DNA of 64,000 nt from Dipteris shenzhenensis (lineage: Eukaryota > Polypodiophyta > Polypodiopsida > Gleicheniales), in NCBI GenBank assembly GCA_047967505.1, contig CM106541.1; one strand, 5' to 3'. Each line of letters opens with the position of its first letter. The first letter of the stretch is position 1. The position numbers were made by a program, and so were the translations under genes. The notes below the pieces were generated by a model that saw only the letters and a list, made by a program, of their open reading frames with translations, did not search any database and was not told the origin of the DNA. Below, one piece after another: positions 59,181 through 64,000 of this stretch.

Positions 59181-59767
59181 GTCATAGCCACCACCTCAGA
59201 CGTATCTACGGTGAGAAAATATATGGTGCCCACATTGCATGGATAATCATACAACAAATGAATGCCCGGTCCTAAGAGCCAAGATCACTGCATAAGCAAA
59301 TCCACTGCCAAGGTTGTGGTGCCATATCTGCATAGTCAGTTGCCATGATGAAAATAGTTGCATCTTCAACATGTGCAACAACCTACCTCGACCTCAATAA
59401 TACCAACTGGCACCCATACCAGTGTACAGGCAACCGACACTTCCACAAGCGCCCCCAGCTCCGAAGCTGAATCTTATTCCCGTTCGGACACAAGTCCCAC
59501 AATTACTCAAGAATCCAAATCCACGACCATATCCAAGAGCACCAAATCCATCTCCTCAAGCAGTTCCAATACAACAACTGCAAGCCGAGGAAGTGGACTC
59601 GCCATTCGAGTATGAAGCCAAGTACCCAATGTACTATGTACAAGGAACAAAAGGTCTAATACCAGTCTAGGAAAATCAAGTTTGACTCAATACATATTGA
59701 GCACCAATCAAGTGCTATGGTTGTGGAGAAAATCACCACATCGTAGATTGCCCTCATCATGGTAGCC

Positions 59768-59948
59768 CTCGGGGGGGTCACTCATCATATGTAACCCTAT
59801 CACATAAGGGACTATTTAAAATAGTTTTACATATTTGTATAGAAAAGGGGTACATTTTATTAATGAAATTTTTTACAGATAAGGGACTTTAAATATAGGC
59901 CTTGAACGAACGTGATATAGAGGGTTTATACATAGTGACCCCCCCGAG
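59768..59948 (-). mobile_element. MITE insertion private to unit 3 (181 bp, opposite orientation)
   Basis: Closely related to the 58974 element but reversed, with about 26 bp less internally. Termini are CTCGGGGGGGTCACT on both ends. The target duplication is TGGTAGCC (left) and TGTTAGCC (right), one mismatch. Empty sites are seen near 18308 and 40767. Confidence 0.9.
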
Positions 59949-60698
59949 TGTTAGCCCCCCTACTTTCCAACCACTCTGTAGAGATTGTGGCATAGGACAT
60001 GCTTGTATGGATTATCCCATGAAAAATAAAGTCCCACAACAAACAAAGGCTAAGCTTGATGTCCCAATCAGAATTATTGGAGTGGACCATCAAATTCTAG
60101 GGCCGACAAGTGTAATATCACAACCTATGAATGTAATTACATGCCAAAAGAAAGAGGCCACCAAGGACCCTAATATTTCAATCCAACCAAGACGACTTCT
60201 TTAAAAAAAAGCACAAGTGCCTCTACCTCCTCCAAGCAATGAGCAGCCCAACTCATCCACATCAGCTCCTAAGCCTCAAATAAAAGAAGCTCCATACCCA
60301 AATGCAGAAGTGGAGAAGGATCATTTTCAAGCACTTCAACAAAGGGTACAAAAGGAACAAGCTCAATTTGAGACTAAGAAGCAAGCTCAATATCCAATCC
60401 GTGACTTGGCCCCATAGAGTATTGATACTGTACTCAAGGCTCTCTTCCAACAACAGACTCTACAACATAATGTACTGCCACGTCAACTTGAAGGAGCCAC
60501 ACTCTCTAGCATCCTAAGTTGTCGTATGTCAATCCTCATTGTAATCCTACTATGGAATTGTCCCAATCTCTGGGATTGAACTGGCAAATCCCCCTCCACC
60601 TATAGAAGACATAAAAGATATACTTGTGTGGATGGGTGAGAGATGTGACATATGCAACATTACTGTGCCTTTGACACAAGGCATATAATGAAGTCCAA

Positions 60699-61866
60699 GC
60701 CATAGTGGATGGTGGAGTAGGTGTAAATGTCCTATCAAAGGAGCTCTACAATGAATGGGGTCTTCCACCAATGGAAAACGCTAATTTCAACATACGCCTT
60801 GCCGATGATTCACGAGCAAAACCCTTGGGAATAGTGAATGGCGTGTCAACAAAAGTCGCAAAAGTTCACTTTTCCCTACAATTCACAATCTTGGATCTTC
60901 CCAAGAAATCCTATCAAATCTTACTGGGACGTCCTTGGTTGTAGGAAGCATTAGTCCTCCATGATTGGTAAATTGATAGACTGACAATCCAAAATTGCAA
61001 CACCGTAGTCATGGTGAATGTGGGGATAGGAGATATAAAACCAATTGTGCCTAGAGCGTTGGATGAAACCTCTTCAACAACGATCTCAAGCAAATCACCT
61101 CCCCTACAACAGCATGCAATAGTGGGCAATTCACAAAGCAATGTCAATAAGTGGATACAAACATTGGCAACCATCGATAACTACCATTCATTAGACCCCA
61201 TCTTCTTGCAGATAGATGCTAGGGTCATGTAGGTAGATCCTCCACACACACATGACGAATCAATCAATCTAGAGGTGCCATTCTTTGTGGCTGACCTCAA
61301 GTGGGATCATGAGCGTGACAAAGGTACCCATACCAATGATGACTCATATTTTCCTTGGGATCTCAAAACTGAGGCTGAGAATGCTCAAATTGAAGATCAA
61401 GTCTATTACAATAACTTAGCCATTCTACATGCCCTAATGGCAGTCGAGCTTTCAAAAATTAAACCTCCAAAGTTGAATAACAGTAGAAGATCCTGCAAGA
61501 AAGATGGAGGAAATCACAGAAAAGGTAAGGTTGAACACTTCAATGAATTCGAACCAGTCCAAATAAGGATCGTCAAATTGTATTTTGCAAAGCCAACTCC
61601 CTCAAAATCTGAGCCACCTCCTCTTGAATGGTCCCCCAAGGGACTGGAAGGAGTATGCACCGCAAATGAACCCTTACTTGGGAACACCTTACCAGTGGAA
61701 AAGTTATCCCACAGCTCCCAACATAAGAAGTTTCGGAAGTATAAGCCACATGTGCGGATGAAGCTCAATCAAGAGACATCATAAAAAGAAAGTCACCCAG
61801 ATCCTAACAAATGGGTTAATGATATTATGCTACCCAGTACCCTAGTTCAACACCATCAGAGGCTGA
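60699..61866 (+). pseudogene. Ty3/gypsy aspartic protease and linker, unit 3
   Basis: Keeps both glutamine codons broken in the other units. It lacks 3 bp in the linker (CTTACCAGTGG for CTTACTGTCAGTGG) and has Tyr for Asp in QVYYNN. Confidence 0.85.
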
Positions 61867-62479
61867 CATGGCTCTATAGGCAAAAATACCCCATTCTATA
61901 GCAAATGCTATTTTTGATTGGTCTTTAGGAGCAATTTGCACTTGGTTATAGCCACTGAAGCCATCCAAGAAGCTATATATCTTGGAACCTGCCACCTTTT
62001 CCAACACTATTTCTGTTAAATGTAGGGGATAGTGATCCCTAATTGTGGTAGCATTCACATTCTTTATGTTTACGCATATTCTAAGCTTATTGTTCCATTT
62101 AGGCATGATGATGATAGGTGAAACCAAATCAATGTGCTCCGATCTCATAAATGAATCTGGCATCTAAGAGTTTTTCTAGCTCGTCATAAACCATGGTGCC
62201 ATACTTTGGATTTGTGCGATAAGGTCCACATACCTTAGGGTGGGCACCTTCCCTTATACATATCGTGTGTACTGCCACGCTTGGTGAAATTCCTTTCATT
62301 TGATTGTATGACCATGCTAGGTAGTCACGGTATTCCATTAGGAGTGCTTTGAGTTTGGTTTCATCTTCCTGTCGAAGCTGTTTCCCAATGAAAACCAATT
62401 TTTCTTCCTTCCCTTCAAGGGCGAGGTTTATTGTTTGCATTTTTTTCAGTCCTCCATAGATTGGAGTTTCTCCAATGTT
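61867..62479 (-). pseudogene. Inverted RT fragment, unit 3
   Basis: Keeps KDQSKIAFAIEWGIFAYRAM, which is better preserved than in units 1 and 2, where about 8 bp near GCTATTTTTGATTGG are lost. It ends at 62479 where RNase H sequence begins. Confidence 0.9.
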
Positions 62480-64000
62480 ATGAGTGTGCTTTGTCAACCT
62501 GGTGAACATAAGAAAGACTATCCATTCTACTCAATGATGCAAAGATCAACTATACCACCACAGAAAAGAGAAGCCCTAGCAATGGTGTATAGTGTTAAGA
62601 AATTATGGCACTATCTATTGGCAAATGATTTTGACTTCTACACTGACAAAATGTCAAGCATTGTTGTATCTTGTGAACCGTTCATGTACAATAGGAAGAA
62701 TAACCAGATGGCTCCTCTTGCTTCAAGAATTCAACTTCAAAATAGTGGTCCGCAAATGTGCCCAACACTACATCGCTGATCACATGTCTTGGGTCCAGTC
62801 GGGAGAAGAAGCCACTGGAGTAGAAGATGACTTGCTAGATGCCACACTATTTCAAATAGATGTTGTTCCACATTGGTGTGGAGATATCATTGGGTACTTA
62901 ATGGTAGGAAGGCCACCCCTTGAAATGAAGCAGTGGATGCCAAAAAACTAATTTTAAAAGCTGCACCCTATCAACTCATTGTAAGACAATTGTACAAGAT
63001 GGGCAAGGACAGGTTTTAAGATGTGTAATGCCTCATGAGATCATGCCAATCCTGAGTGAAGTCCATGAAGGCATTGCTAGAGGACACTTCCAAGGGGAAG
63101 CCACAGCAAGAAAAGTCCTCCTCGTAGGCTACTAGTGGCCAACACTTTGGGCAGATGTCTATGAATATGTCAAAGGTTTTGATGTATGCCAATGGACCAC
63201 TAAACCAAAATACAAAGACTTAAATCCGCTAAAAACATTTGTTGAACAAAAATCATTTGAAAAATGGAGGATTGACTATGTGGGTGGCATCCATCCAACA
63301 GCAAAGGGAACACAGGCACGCTACATCATTGTGGCCACGGATTACTTTACAAAATGGGCTGAAGCTAAAGCACTCAGAAAGGAAGATGCTAGAAGCACAT
63401 CAAGATTATTATACGAGAATGTGATCACCGGATTTGGATGCCCCATTGAAATTGTGTCCGATAGAGGCACACATTTTGTCAATGAGGTAATCTTAGAACT
63501 CTTGTCTGGCTTTATGGTAATCCATGATAGAAAAAGCACACCCTACTACCACCAAGGGAATGGATAGGCCGAATCCACCAACAAAATATAATGCATTATC
63601 CTCACCAAGGTAGTAGAACCACAACGTTTTGATTGGGTAGAGAAACTAAATGCAGCCTTATGGGCATACCAAACCACACTCAAGGTCAGTACAAGGAATA
63701 CACCTTTTCAATTGGTGTACGGCCTTGAAGCTATGGTCCCACTAGATTTTGTAATACCAAGCCTACGCATAGCAGTACAAGAACACATGGGAGATCATGA
63801 ATCTTTGAAATAAAGAGTCTATCAATTGGAGAAGCATACAGAGACCAGATTAGTCACCTACCATGCCATGACAACAGAAAAATGCAGAAAAAAGGCATGG
63901 TTTGACACGAATATTAAATTCAAAGACACCAATGAAGGTGACTTGGTCTTGTTATACAATACCAAATTACACAAGGAATAACTCAAGTATCTACGTAAAG
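62480..64000 (+). pseudogene. Ty3/gypsy RNase H and integrase, right window edge
   Basis: Plus strand, continuing the element of unit 3. RNase H region: LCQPGEHKKDYPFYS, REALAMVYSVKKLWHYLL, DFDFYTD; then a frame change to ITRWLLLLQEFNFKIV and DHMSWVQSGEE. Integrase follows: zinc module with HEGIARGH and DVCQ (first Cys replaced by Phe at 63178-63180), catalytic Asp 63274-63276, Asp 63460-63462, Glu 63571-63573. TAG codons stand before WPTL and in place of Gln before AEST. Reading continues past the core to the window end. Several stops make it non-functional. Confidence 0.9.

Larger units (their letters stand above)
57313..60532 (+). pseudogene. Ty3/gypsy gag with two MITE insertions, unit 3
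   Basis: Interrupted at 58974-59180 and 59768-59948 by MITEs. Capsid Gln in LAQFLK is TGA here (CTAGCCTGATTC). About 64 bp after GACTCTG (57947) are missing relative to the other units. The second MITE lies between the third and fourth zinc knuckles. Confidence 0.85.
43487..62479 (+). repeat. Segmental tandem repeat, unit 3
   Basis: Third copy, shifted 18.73 kb from unit 2. The preceding 43016-43486 also matches 24294-24754, so the homology with the unit 1/2 spacer starts earlier. Private changes include two MITE insertions (58974 and 59768), about 64 bp missing at 57947, and longer purine (53101-53225) and ATGCA repeats. It ends at 62479, where the inverted RT joins plus-strand RNase H sequence. 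Confidence 0.95.

Overview
The window reads as nuclear DNA of a land plant with a large, repeat-rich genome; the species cannot be named from it. Evidence: Ty3/gypsy sequence with a primer-binding site complementary to plant tRNA-Asp (Tat/Athila habit), an LTR of Ty1/copia type, a transposase-like pseudogene with a GT-AG intron, tRNA-derived SINE-like repeats and small TIR elements with 8-bp target duplications. There are no bacterial operons, rRNA genes or CRISPR arrays. Most open frames are shadows of low-complexity tracts or broken transposon genes.

The dominant structure is a tandem array of one long segment: unit 1 at 2303-20544, unit 2 at 24755-43015, unit 3 at 43487-62479. Matching points lie about 22.46 kb apart (unit 1 to 2) and 18.73 kb apart (unit 2 to 3). 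The shortfall is a deletion of about 3.75 kb at 43015/43016, which removes everything equivalent to 20545-24293. The window opens (1-728) and closes (62480-64000) in the same Ty3/gypsy pol region, so the array may extend beyond both ends.

Order within each unit (unit 1 coordinates): copia-like 3' end with LTR (2629-3411); decayed transposase-like gene (4029-4868); GTCTATAGACGC-type repeat cluster and GA microsatellites (5381-6062); a small intronless gene with its own TATA box (6984-7406); a conserved minus-strand ORF; two tandem SINE-like repeats (8486-8996); further transposon coding scraps; a broken MAPSK gene (11072-11430). Then comes a Tat/Athila-like Ty3/gypsy element: LTR promoter and PBS (about 12554-13388), a leader holding a hAT-like MITE, a C-rich tract and a 536-548 bp palindrome, gag (16014-18890), protease and linker (19058-20217), and reverse transcriptase whose first half is inverted (20218-20915).

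The one gene that looks alive is the 105-codon secreted-protein gene at 7089-7406, 29549-29866 and 48280-48597. It has a signal peptide, a TATA box, no introns, and identical coding sequence in all three copies, inside a roughly 1.6-kb island more conserved than its surroundings. I do not recognise the protein. It is the best candidate here for something undescribed: a small secreted beta-rich protein amplified in a transposon-built array. The transposon genes are dead, many through C-to-T changes that create TAG, TAA or TGA.
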